Of a DNA stretch of 64,000 nt, positions 23,159 through 34,289 are shown in pieces. Position 1 is the first letter of the stretch, and the number at the start of each line of letters is the position of its first letter. Origin of the DNA: Diogma glabrata. Lineage: Eukaryota; Arthropoda; Insecta; Diptera; Cylindrotomidae. Location: NCBI GenBank assembly GCA_963693315.1, contig OY856188.1, positions 159,123,493-159,187,492 of the forward strand, given 5' to 3'. The position numbers and the translations under genes are program-made. Below the pieces are notes generated by a model. The model saw only the letters and a program-made list of their open reading frames with translations, was not told the origin of the DNA and did not search any database.

Positions 23159-25610
23159 TTATTGCTGCCTCTCAAAATATGCAAAACAAAGCTTTTTGAA
23201 TCTATGTAAGGACATATCAGTTTTCATTTCACGATCTAATGAGTTCCAAATTTTGATACCATTTACAAAGAAAGATGCTTCACGAGGTTTAGTTTTACAA
23301 TTTCTAGGTAAATTAATGTTAAGCGTTCTATTTGATCTTGAGAAACTAAGTCGATCATACAAGTAGCTAGGTTGCTGATATTTAATTAATTTAAACATGA
23401 ACAAAGCAGTTTGAAATTTTAGATATTGACGAAGATCACAGTTTAGGATTTTTCTAGTATAATACGAGATGGAAGTACTCCTACGGATGTTGAATACGTA
23501 GCGCGCACATGAGTTGAAAGCAAGTTTCAGTTTGTAATATGATGCCCTTGAGCAGCCAGAGAAAATTGGAGCACAATAAATTACATGAGGAACCACTAGG
23601 GATCTAATTAATTTCATTTTTGAAGTTTTTGGTGTAAAACTAGCCGTTTGCCATAGACTGCTTAAGGTCATGTAGATTTTTCTACAAATATGGTTAGCAT
23701 GATTTTCCCAATTTAGAAAGTTATTAAACATTATACCAAGGTTACGTAAATTGTCCACTACTTGGATTTTATTTCTGAGTATAGTTTCAGCATAGTTTCT
23801 TTTTGCAGTCTGGATAACACATTCCTATTTTGAGTAATGACCATTGCTTTAGATTTATCAGGATTAATGTTAATATTGTTAATTTTTGCCCAATCCGATA
23901 TGTTGACGAGGGTTTGGTTTATACGATTAATACAGAGGGAAAAGTCTAAAAGCGAAACAGAATCGTATATTTGTAAGTCATCAGCAAAAAGATGAAACTT
24001 AACATTCAGAGTTAGAATAATGTCATTAATAAAGAGGGAAAACAATAAAGGACCTAGTATTGATCCTTGAGGAACACCAGATGTTATATATGATGGATCA
24101 GATAAGGTATTATTATGAAGAACGAATTGTTTTCTATCACTCAGGTAAGATTTCAACAAAAGTAATGCAGATCTAGAAAACTTGAAATTTCTTCTTAATT
24201 TTTCCAACAATATTGAATGGTCAACAGAGTCAAAAGCTTTAGAAAAATCAAGTAGCACTAAAACGGAAACCTTCCCATCCGACATCGAGCCACTCAAATC
24301 TTCAACTATATTTATAATTGCTGATGTTGTATTATGCCTATTCCTAAAGCCAGACTGTAGAGGGTTTAACATATGATGCTTTTCCACATAATCCAAAATT
24401 TGGGATTTCATGACTTTCTCTAAGATTTTGGAGAGACAAGGTAGTAAACTAATAGGACGAAAATCACTTACCACATTGGCATTGGGAACTTTATTAACCG
24501 GAATAACGTGAGCACTTTTCCAGGATTGAGGAAAAATGGATTTAGTGAGTGCAGTATTGATAATATGAGTTAAGTATTTCAAAATAACTGGTAGAATTAA
24601 CTTAATAAAACGAATAGGAATTTCGTCAGTCCCAACAGCCGAAGAATTAATTTCACTCACAATAATAATAATATCCTCAATAGAAGTATTATGGAAATAA
24701 AATAAGTTTGGCCCATTGCTATCACAGTCTGCATCAAATTCATTATCCGGAGGTCTGTTAAACGATGAGAAGTAACTATTGAATTCAGATGAAGTAATGT
24801 CAGTGTGGAGAAGAGATTTAGTTTTACATATACCATATTTTCTAAAGTTGTTCCAGAGAATCTTTGAAGGAAGATCAACATTAAATATTTTTTTAAAGTT
24901 ATTGAACTTTGCTAACTTAATCATAGTATTGACTTTATTTCTGTACTTAGTAAAAGCATTCCAATTGGTGACAGTTTTATCATTTTTCCATCGAGAATAG
25001 AGATGATCCCTAATATTCCTATGGTTAAGAATGTCAGAATTAAACCAAGACGAGCCATCATAATTCTGCGATTTACATTTTACTATAGGGGCAAACTGAT
25101 TTAGTAGATGAAGAACAAGGTGGTTGAAGTGAGCCAATTGTTGATCAATGTCATCAAGACAAAGAATTTCGTTCCAATTTAACATAATTGCTTCCTTTTG
25201 AAGAATATCTACATCTATATTATTGAAAAATCTACGAAAAACAAACTCTTCAGTATTAATGTAGTTCAATTTATAATCATATGAACCATAAATTAAATCA
25301 TGAGAGGTAAATAAACCTGGTACAGAAATTCGGGTGAAAAAGTTCAATTTAGAAACATTAGTCGCAAGCAACAGGTCAATACATGTGCAACTTTCTTTGA
25401 CGAAGTTAGTGGGTTCTCTAGATGCGCATACTAATCCAATCGAATCCAGAAGATCATTGAACCTTCTAACATGCAAATCGTTAGAAAATATGTTTAGGTT
25501 GAAGTCACCAAGAATGATAATATCACTGTATTTACTAGCCGACTGCGTTAAGAATTGTTTAACACGATTAATAAACTTAACCTTAGGAGGACAATAAAAT
25601 ACACCCACCA
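23159..25610 (-). pseudogene. LINE ORF2: endonuclease end, RT and C-terminus
   Basis: The 25610-23758 stretch carries the second half of an APE-type endonuclease (VGVFYCPPK, IILGDFNLN) and a full RT: DFRPISLLPCLSKILEK, GFRNRHNTTSA, LLDFSKAFDSVDH, SGVPQGSILGPLLF and the catalytic FADD. A one-base frameshift near 23795 separates it from the C-terminal part (23758-23159: NLGIMFNNFLNW ... NGIKIWNSLDREM). The protein nicks target DNA and reverse-transcribes its own RNA. Apart from the frameshift and the BEL insertion it is remarkably open, so inactivation looks recent. Confidence 0.9.
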
Positions 25611-25691
25611 TGTCAATGCACAGATTTGACATGGCGTAAATATATTCTATTTACTTAATTCTAAATATTTCTATACTCATAATTATATATA

Positions 25692-27473
25692 TTGTTGAAT
25701 CATTTATGCAATTCAGTACAATTTAGAGTAGTGACGCTAAAATGCAACGGGAACAAAAGCGTGCAAAGACCAATTCATAAGATATGTATACTACCAATTG
25801 ATGATAACATGATTAGCGCTACGAACAACGTAGAAAATGAAATAGCCAATAATAGCAGTCCAGATGCAATCATTAAGGATGAGCCCAAACAACGCAAATC
25901 ACCCAGAAGCGTAAGGATTGCTATGATATTACTACTAGCCATGACAGGTTTGATTGGGATTACAAGTGTCAATGCAAACGAACCATATACCATCAAACAA
26001 TATGCCGACTCACCTGGTTTATATTTTCATGAAATGGGAAACTTACATTTTTCAACTAATGAATGGAGTATTATTGTATATATAAATATGAGCAGCTATT
26101 GGGATCAACTAAACAACTTTAGATCATGCGTGCAGCATTTAACGACATTGACAAATTTTAATTCAACGAGGGATATACCAAATTATATTAGCGAAATAAA
26201 ATTACTAAAACATACACTTGATGAAATCGAACAACGGAATTTACTAATTTCAAATTCTAATCATCGAATGAAAAGAGATGCACCATTACCATTTATTGGA
26301 AATCTACTAAATAATCTATTTGGAGTTCTCGATGACAAATCAGCTAAAGAGTTTAATAATCGAATCAATCAGCTTGCAACAAATGAAGAACATATAGTCA
26401 ACATGATAAAAACTCAAACATCAATTGCAGATACAACCACAAATATTCTGAGAACTCAACAAGCAGAAATTGTCGACCAATGGAAGGAGTTTACTCACGA
26501 AAATGAAATAATTAAGAGTAAACTAACAGATGCTACTGCATTTTTCTCATTAGTAACACTATCAAATACACTAATGACAAATTTTCAACGAACACAGGAT
26601 ATCTTGCTTGACACATTATTAGAGAGCAAGGGGCAGAAAGTGAATCCTAATTTGATTCTGCCGGACCAACTAAAACAAGAATTAGACAAAATTCAACCAC
26701 ATTTACCTGATGGAGTAACATTACCAACTGGCAATAATCCAGAAGAAATTCGAAGCTTATACCATATAATGACTTGTGAAGCCCGTATAGTAGATAATTT
26801 AGCCATATTTAAAGTATCTTTGCCATTATTGGATATTGAGAGATTCAACATCTTTAAACCATTTCCATTGCCAGTAATGAGAGAAAAGGAAATGGTACAT
26901 ATTCAACCTCAAATGGACTATATGGTTATAAATGCACACAAGGACCAGTATTACTACCTCACAGACAAGGATTTCAGTCAATGCATTCGAGCGCAACACC
27001 TGGAATACATCTGCTATCTGAAGGGGCCAATACATAGGACTACAACTGTCGGCGATACAATGTGCGAACTGATGATATTACAATCACTTCCAACAAACGA
27101 AAACGTTTGTATATTATTGAGGGAACCTGCAGCTGAAAAATGGACCTACATTAACAACAATACTTGGGTTTATACACTGCCAGCAGAGAAGATACTAACC
27201 ATTGTTTGTGGTTCAACCATCAAGATCAACAAAACAGGAATATTACAAATGGATTCTCAATGCATAGCTAAGAGTAGCACAATGGTTCTAAGAGCAACGA
27301 GCAAGGTTACAACAAAGATCAAGGGAGTACCCATTCCAAAATTAAACTTAACGGAATATATGCCAACAAATACCGTTGAACGGTTACTCAATCCAACAAA
27401 ATACAGAATCATTTGGAACATCTACAAAAGCAAATTGATGAGCAGCGAGCCAATGAAAATAACATCAAATTAA
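25692..27473 (+). pseudogene. env: Env glycoprotein of an endogenous BEL/Pao element, broken before the membrane anchor
   Basis: The open frame has 593 codons. It runs out of the LTR remnant through a pol C-terminal tail (residues about 10-37) into env, whose first Met is residue 40 (25809). A hydrophobic segment at about residues 76-95 fits a signal peptide. A basic furin-type site at about 192-195 is followed by a glycine-containing hydrophobic stretch like the fusion peptide of baculovirus F and errantivirus Env proteins. A long helical region then precedes a Cys-containing domain. Env proteins of this kind mediate membrane fusion for cell-to-cell spread. The frame is lost near 27412, and the stem, membrane anchor and tail continue in another frame. 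No gag or pol remains, so it is a relic. Confidence 0.8.
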
Positions 27474-27658
27474 CGGGTCATGATATACATCAGTATACAG
27501 TTGGATATACATCAATCGCTGTCGTAGATCTAATAATAACCGTCTATTGTATCAAATATCATCGTCGACGAAACAACAACATTCAACATAAACATACAAT
27601 ATCATTGCCCAATCCAACAGCCATAGCGAGAATCGATCGACCCAGTGAACTAATTTAA
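27413..27658 (+). pseudogene. Env C-terminal stem, membrane anchor and tail (shifted frame)
   Basis: Reading one frame off the main env frame, this stretch gives a polar coiled-coil-like stem, one hydrophobic transmembrane segment (about residues 30-46, 27500-27550) and a basic cytoplasmic tail ending at 27658, about 35 bases before the right LTR. It is what an Env C-terminus should look like and shows that a single indel near 27412 separates the two parts. Confidence 0.75.
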
Positions 27659-27692
27659 GGTAAAACCATGTCATGTTTTTAGCGGCCCAGAA

Positions 27693-28027
27693 TGTCAATG
27701 CACAGATTTGACATGGCGTAAATATATTCTATTTACTTAATTCTAAATATTTCTATACTCATAATTATATATATTGTTGAATCATTTATTTAATTGTACT
27801 GTTTTTCAAGGTTAACAAAGTGGTATAGAAGTAAATTATTTTGATGTCATCATCAAATTTATTAACTTACATATGAAAATTACAATTTGTTTGATAGTTT
27901 TTATGAATTATGTTTAAAAATAAAAATCACTCTTTAATTAGAAACCAACAGAAAAACACATATTGTATTTTTTTTCTGATTAATAAAACATCAACTAATA
28001 AAACATCAACCGATTCGAGAGTCAACA
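27693..28027 (+). repeat. Right LTR of the BEL element (335 bp)
   Basis: Begins TGTCAATGCACAG and ends GAGTCAACA. A TGTCAA...TTGACA inverted repeat sits at its start. It is followed immediately by the CACCA duplication. Confidence 0.8.
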
Positions 28028-28032
28028 CACCA

Positions 28033-28571
28033 TAAGCTTATCGTCACAGTTATTAATTATCTCTAAGAAAATCACATCAAAGTCAGAGGAAACGGCATTC
28101 TTTTTAATAATTTTATATCGAACTTTATTATTTATATAGAGTGCCACACCACCTGCACGTCTACCATCTCCTCTGTCTTTTCTTATTAAATTGTAATTAT
28201 TAATTGTCACCAAGCGATCGTCAATCTTTTCCTTGAGCCATGTTTCGGAAACTGCTATCAAATCAAGTGGAACATCACGCAAAATACTCTTAAATTCATC
28301 AAAATTTGAAATGAGACTTCCCGGGTTGATATGTGCAAAATTAAACCCGTTATTATTCGAGCAGTAACTAGATTTTAAAACAATGTTTTGCATATCCACA
28401 GAGGAAACACTCATTGTGATTAGAAGAATTATAAACAAACAGCAACTAAAAATAAAGAAAAGAATTACCAAAACAAAATGTAATAGAAGAAAAATATTTA
28501 AAGAAATATCTATTAAAAATAAAAAAAAAAAAAATAAAAATATACTTCAGACACAGAATTTAAATAATTAA
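28033..28571 (-). pseudogene. LINE ORF2 start: N-terminal endonuclease half
   Basis: The minus strand gives a hydrophobic leader and then the start of an APE-type endonuclease: FAHINPGSLISNFDEFKSIL, LIAVSETWLKEKI (catalytic Glu) and GGVALYINNKVRY. The frame stops at the BEL insertion point and continues in frame at 25605 when the insert and one duplication are removed. The upstream A-rich region to about 28700 may be its 5' leader. Confidence 0.85.
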
Positions 28572-29280
28572 AACGAAGAAAAGAATATAAAAAATTTTCA
28601 AATTCAAAAATTGCAAATAAATTGCCAAAACAAGATTTAAAAATTAATTCAAAATCAAAATTTCTTATACTAACTCCTATCCTTTACCAAAAAAAAAAAA
28701 AAATTTTTAAATATTCCCAAAATTATTTCATAAGCTTCCAACCGGAGGAAATATTATGTCGAATTATGATGTTTATCTGCCGCTAGTTGAAGATCCTCTT
28801 CCTCTTCCTCTTTTTAGTCTTCTAAATTAGTTTAAAATTTTATTAGAAATCGCGTAATCACAATAATTGTGTTTATTGTTCCCTTTTTTTTTGTACGTCA
28901 TAAAAAAACTAATTCAATACATAGTTGCTATGAGAATCTCTCCCAGCAGCTGTCAAACTTGAGTTCTTTTACCATACCTCGTTTCACCGATTGATATTAA
29001 TGTTGTAAAATTTTCCAAACAGTACAATATATGCTTCTGATAATTCCTTTTTTCTTATTGGAAGACGATCACGCGAATTTTGGAATGTCAATGAATGGCG
29101 TGCGTTGATGATAACAGTTGTCCCGAGCCGTGTTCGATTTGACTGAAGCAATTGAAGCAACTGAGAAATTCAATGCAATTGTTGTTGTTTTTTCAGTTGT
29201 TTCAGTCAAATCGAACGCACCTAGATTATCACCAGTTGATTGAGCGTCTCTTGTTGGTGCAAAAGAATCGTCATCAGGTT
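28572..29280. other. Non-coding spacer with a 16-bp inverted repeat
   Basis: AT-rich spacer between the LINE and the Copia element. GTTCGATTTGACTGAA (29132-29147) and its exact inverse (29201-29216) form a stem with a 53-base loop. No gene seen. Confidence 0.5.
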
Positions 29281-29447
29281 TGTTGAAATTAGTTTATTGA
29301 ATTAGAACACTGTATGTTAATAATACTGTGACACTGTATTATATATTTTATTTGATTGAGTATCCTTATGAAATACATTCAATTGTTCTTTACATTCCGT
29401 TGTCTAAATAGCGTGTTTTATTTCATCCACAAATAGTTTTGATGTCT
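29281..29447 (+). repeat. Copia 5' LTR
   Basis: 167 bp, identical to the 3' LTR except G/A at 29436 versus 33696. Confidence 0.9.
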
Positions 29448-29593
29448 TAATTACGATGATTAAAATGATGATTAAAAATTTATAAAAACAAGTGAAGTGT
29501 TTATCTAAATCAAAAACAAATTTTTAATATTTATAAAACATTTTTGAGTTAACATAACTTCAATATAAAGAACACACGTTACATTCTGGTGAG

Positions 29594-32500
29594 ATGGCAT
29601 CAAACAATTTACCAGCGATTGAAAAACTAAAAGGCCGAGAGAATTTTGACAACTGGAAATTCGCCGTACAAACGTATCTGGAGCACGAGGAATTATTTGG
29701 TTGCATAAACGGTACAGAAACCGATGAAAAGAAAATCCTTAAAGCCAAATACAAGATAATTTTATTGATTGAACCCATAAATTATGTCCACGTTAAGGAC
29801 GCCAAGACGGCAAAAGATGTTTGGGAGAGGTTGTCTCAAGAATTTGAGGATTCCGGGTTCACTAGAAAGGTAGGATTACTTCGTACACTCATTACAACCA
29901 GATTGGAAAACAGTGTTTCCACCGAAGATTACGTTAACACAATAATGTCGACGGCTCACAAATTAGGATCAATTGGTAAGCAAGTCAACGAAGAATGGAT
30001 TGGTGTGATACTCCTGGCTGGATTGCCAGACATTTATAAGCCTATGATAATGGGTATCGAAAATTCGGGAACACCAATCACAGGTGACGCCATTAAAGTA
30101 AAGTTATTGCAAGATGTCAAAATATCTACATCGTTTAATCCAAATGAAAATGCATTCTTTGGGGCAAGAAAATCACTAACCAAATCAAAATGGAAGGGTC
30201 CGCGATGTTTCGAATGCAACAAACATGGGCACTTTGCCAAAAACTGTAATTCGAAAGCAAACAGTTCTAAAACAAATAAAGTAGATAAGAATAAACCTGA
30301 TAGTGTTTTATATACAGTTTTTTCGGCACATGAAGTGAATAGTACAGATTGGTTTGTAGATTCCGGAGCTTCAACCCACATGACTATGAACCGTGATTGG
30401 CTCACCGACGTCATCGAGATGGGGAAAAGTGAAGTTGTAGTTGCCAATAATATGAAATTGGATGTAATTGCCGTAGGTAATTTAGTGTTAGACATTTTTG
30501 TAAATAATTCTAACAAAAAAGTTAATGTGCACGATGTTTTATACGTACCGGGTTTATGTGCAAACTTATTATCTGTCAGTCAAATGACTAAAAATGGAAA
30601 TTTAGTGAAGTTTGATAATAATAAGTGTAAAATTTATAACAAAGATAAATGTCTAGTGGCTACCGCCACTCTGGTCGGAAACATGTATAAACTGGATCGT
30701 ACGCGAGTGAATCAAACTTTTATGACTAAATCAGCACAAGACATCGAATTGTGGCATAGAAGATTTTGTCACCTAAATTATGAAAGTATAAATAAGTTAA
30801 ATCAACAAAACAAAATTTCGTTGGGGTCCAACTTAAACAAAACAAATCCGTGTGAAGTTTGCATCAAAGGCAAACAAACAAGAATCCCATTTAATACCTG
30901 AAAATCTTGAGGTATTGATCTCTGGAAATGATCCACACCGATTTATGTGGACCAATCCAAGTTGAATCGATTGGAGGTTCACGATATTTTATCACGTTCA
31001 TTGACGATTTTTCGAATAAAATTTTTGTTTATTTTTTAAAAAGAAAATCTGAGGCAATAACGAAATTTGAAGAATTCAAAAGTTTCGTGGAAAAACAAAC
31101 TGGCAAGCAGATTAAATGTCTGCGTAGTGATAATGGCAAGGAATATTGCAACGAAAGTTTTTCGAAGTTATTAAGTCAATCAGGAATTCAGCATCAAACT
31201 TCAACGAGCTATACACCACAGCAGAATGGAAAAGCCGAAAGAGTAAACAGAACTCTGGTGGAAAAGGCGAGATGTATGCTCATCGATGCAAATCTGAACA
31301 ACACTTTTTGGGCTGAAGCTATATCAACTGCATGCTATGTTGCTAATCGTTCTCCAACAAGGACATTACCGAACTTCAAATGTCCAGAAGAAGTTTGGTC
31401 CGGAAAGCAACCCGATATTGATAATTTACGAGTGTTTGGATGCAAGGCGATGGTACAGATACCAAAACAAAAAAGGCAAAAGTTAGATCTAAAATCCGAA
31501 GCTTGCATCTTCGTTGGGTACTCTAATACAGTAAAGGGCTTCAGAGTATATCATCCGAATAAACAAATCGTTCAAATAAGTCGAGATGTTATATTTTTAG
31601 AAAAAGATCACTTGGAACCGAAGGTAATCACTCATAAAAAATTTTCTAACGATTTTTATATATTTCCAGATGATCAAAGTCATGATATCGTTGAAACTGA
31701 ACCCAATACTTTGTTCAATGAGTCAAATTCACCTTTGGAAGTATCTGATGTAAATTATTCTAGCACCGAATCTGATGAATCTTCGTATATTACACCTGAC
31801 AGCAGTGATCTCGAAGTAGATAGTAATATACGCAGTCCCGATCCTGATTTTATTCCACCAACAGAACAATTGGAACTAATAGATAGCACTACAGTTCCCA
31901 GAAGATCCTTGAGGCAACCAAAACCAATTGTTTTGACTGATTTTATAACGTATATGTCAAACAATTCAGAAGAACAAGATCCATCTACCGTTGAAGAGGC
32001 GCTCAGTAGACACGATTGTAGTTTTTGGAAAAACGCCATGCAAGAAGAATATGATGCGTTAGTTGAAAATAAAACATGGATATTGGTCAATCTACCGGCA
32101 CAAAAAAAGACAATTACTAGTAAATGGGTGTTTAAAACGAAACGCGACTCAAAAGGTAAAATATGTCGCTATAAAGCACGATCAGTTGTCAAGGGATGTG
32201 CCCAAAGACCAGGAATTGATTATGATGAAACCTATTCACCGGTTTTAAGATTTAGTTCCTTGAGATTTTTAATCTCACTGGCAGCAAAATACAATTTGGA
32301 CATAGATCAAATGGATGCAGTCATTGCATTCCTTCACGGCGATCTATCAGAACAAATTTATATGGCTCAACCAGAAGGTTTTAGCATTGGTTCAAAAGTG
32401 TTTTCTGAAAAAGTCCCTATATGGACTAAAACAAGCCAGTCGAATGTGGAACGAAAAACTTGATAAAGTAATAATCAATGCTGGATTGAAACGTTCCGAA

Positions 32501-33529
32501 GTGGATCCATGTATATACATTAAGAAGGAAGATTCAAAAATAATTATTGTTTCAGTCTATGTAGATGATTTTTTAATATTTTCAAACAATATGGAGTGGA
32601 AATTGTCAATTAAATCCACATTAAAAGACAATTTCAAAATGAAAGACCTGGGCGAAGCTCGATTTTGTCTTGGACTCCAAATTACACGAGATCGAAAAAA
32701 TGGTAAAATCTGGATAGACCAAGAACAATATATAAAAGAAATTCTTAAAAGGTTTAATATGGCAGACTGCAATTCAGTTTCGACACCACTAGATCCAAAT
32801 CAAAAGCTAACAAAATCAATGTCACCTACAACTGCAGAAGAACGTGAAGAAATGAAGAAAGTGCCATATCAGCAAGCAGTTGGTAGCATTTTATTTGTAG
32901 CTCAGGTATCAAGACCTGATATCAGTTTTGCTGTTAACAGTGTTAGCAGATTTAATAACGATCCAGGCAAACCACATTGGATGGCAGTGAAACACATTTT
33001 ACGTTACCTAAAAGGAACGACCGATGCGAAGCTTGAGTTTTCAAGAGATTCCAAATCAGGCATAATTGGTTTTTGTGATGCTGACTGGGGAGGTGACGTA
33101 GATGATCGTAAATCTATAACCGGATACATATTTAAACATCAGGGTGCAACAATAACTTGGAACTCAAAAAGGCAAACAACAGTTGCACTGTCAACCACTG
33201 AAGCTGAGTACATGGCTATGTCCGCCGCTACACAAGAAGCTCTATGGTTAAAATATCTGGAGAGACAGCTTTGTTTCAGTACAAATCCATGCACAAATAT
33301 TCTTTGCGATAACAAGAGTGCAATTGATTTGGCATCAACCAATTCGTATCACGCCAAAGCAAAGCACATTGATATAAGACATCACTTCATAAGATCGAAA
33401 GTTGCTGCTAATGAAGTAAAATTCAACTACATACCAATAAACCAGATGGGCGCAGATATTTTAACAAAGTCGTTATGTAGACCTCAACATCAATCCTGTT
33501 CAGAAGCTATGGGGTTAAAATTCAAATAA
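29594..33529 (+). pseudogene. Copia Gag-Pol polyprotein with two frameshifts
   Basis: The first open stretch (29594-30901, 435 residues) holds Gag, a zinc knuckle CFECNKHGHFAKNC, the protease motif WFVDSGASTHMT and the start of the GAG-pre-integrase domain. After a frameshift near 30900, 30928-32463 carries the integrase (HTDLCGP, LRSDNGKEY, PQQNGKAERVNR: D, D, E all present) and the start of RT (SKWVFKTKRD). A second frameshift near 32400 leads to 32315-33529 with LKKSLYGLKQASR, the RT catalytic YVDDFLIF, and RNase H (DADWGGD, LSTTEAEYMA, KHIDIRHHFIR). All catalytic motifs survive, so only the two small indels, or assembly errors, inactivate it. Confidence 0.95.
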
Positions 33530-33540
33530 AATAGGGGGGA

Positions 33541-33707
33541 TGTTGAAATTAGTTTATTGAATTAGAACACTGTATGTTAATAATACTGTGACACTGTATT
33601 ATATATTTTATTTGATTGAGTATCCTTATGAAATACATTCAATTGTTCTTTACATTCCGTTGTCTAAATAGCGTGTTTTATTTCATCCACAAATAATTTT
33701 GATGTCT
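33541..33707 (+). repeat. Copia 3' LTR
   Basis: 167-bp direct repeat of the 5' LTR, preceded by the polypurine tract. Confidence 0.9.
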
Positions 33708-34289
33708 CTCAAATGATAATGTCCAACAAGGTTTCTGGAACTTAGGTTCATCAGACATTCAAATTTTATAAAACTATTTTTATTCAGTTGAATTATATAT
33801 TAGACATTTTTTGGAGCACTTAAACTCAAGCAATTAAGTTATTTTGAATTTTTCAACACGTATACTATCCAGGGGCGCACACAGAAAAAGTTTAAGGGGG
33901 GGGTCCAACGAATTTTTTTAAAATAAAAGTGCTGTGTAGGAATTACAACAACACACATAGATACATTTTAAGACCTAGGTCCAACAAAAACATGTGTGTT
34001 GAGGTGTTGATGAACGCTTTTTAAACCTTTGTGGATTGTACGCCCCCAGGACTGTTGATTCGGACTAAGCATTTCATTTGTACGATGTAGATCGGTGTGT
34101 TTCTATCGGTTGTTGATCTTTTGTTTCAAAAAACGTATTGGCTGTCAGATTTGTCTTCCAAAAATTTTTATATGTGTGCATCAGTGATGCTAGACTTTAA
34201 AAAATAAATTTCCCGTTGCCGTATCAAAACTTCCCGATTTTTACCGTTTCTTTAAGGAAATACTTCCCATCAAGCTTTCAATTAAAAAA

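Larger units (their letters stand above)
25611..28027 (+). mobile_element. Env-only BEL/Pao LTR element (internally deleted)
   Basis: A 2417-bp insertion with TG...CA ends and a 5-bp duplication. The left LTR is cut to its first 97 bases (25611-25707), which match the first 97 bases of the full right LTR (27693-28027, 335 bp) without a mismatch. Between them are only the last residues of pol and the env region; gag and most of pol are gone. The pol tail RPIHKICILP is of the BEL/Pao type, and a 5-bp duplication fits that superfamily. Carriage of env recalls roo of Drosophila. Confidence 0.8.
25606..28032 (+). repeat. 5-bp target duplication CACCA of the BEL element
   Basis: CACCA at 25606-25610 and 28028-28032 flanks the TG...CA ends of the inserted element. 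Deleting the insert and one CACCA restores the LINE frame exactly (DKLMVGVFY). Confidence 0.85.
22759..28571 (-). mobile_element. Jockey/CR1-type LINE, interrupted by a BEL/Pao element
   Basis: Minus-strand LINE with an N-terminal endonuclease, reverse transcriptase, C-terminal region and a 3' UTR. It ends in an ATGAATAAATAAATAAATAAA-like tail (plus 22761-22782), an (AAAT)n terminus common in CR1/Jockey-type elements. A stem (TTTCTTTG..CAAAGAAA, 22821-22840) lies in the 3' UTR. The ORF is cut at 25610/28028 by a 2417-bp LTR element. The clade is inferred from motifs only. Confidence 0.85.
29281..33707 (+). mobile_element. Copia LTR retrotransposon, recent
   Basis: Direct LTRs at 29281-29447 and 33541-33707, starting TGTTGAAATTAG, differ at only one position in 167 bp. 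A polypurine tract (AATAGGGGGGA) abuts the right LTR. Between them lies the gag-protease-integrase-RT-RNase H order of Copia. The LTRs share a few bases beyond a possible CA terminus, so their exact 3' edge is uncertain, and I see no clear target duplication. Confidence 0.95.

Noticed and set aside
25611..25710. The LTR-to-env junction as a splice junction of a retrotransposed subgenomic env RNA
   Set aside because: The full right LTR has no GT after the matching 97 bases, and a reverse-transcribed spliced RNA would carry a complete left LTR. An internal deletion fits better.
29281..33713. A target-site duplication for the young Copia element
   Set aside because: Flanks AGGTT (left) and CTCAA (right) do not match, and the exact LTR 3' edge is uncertain, so I do not claim one.
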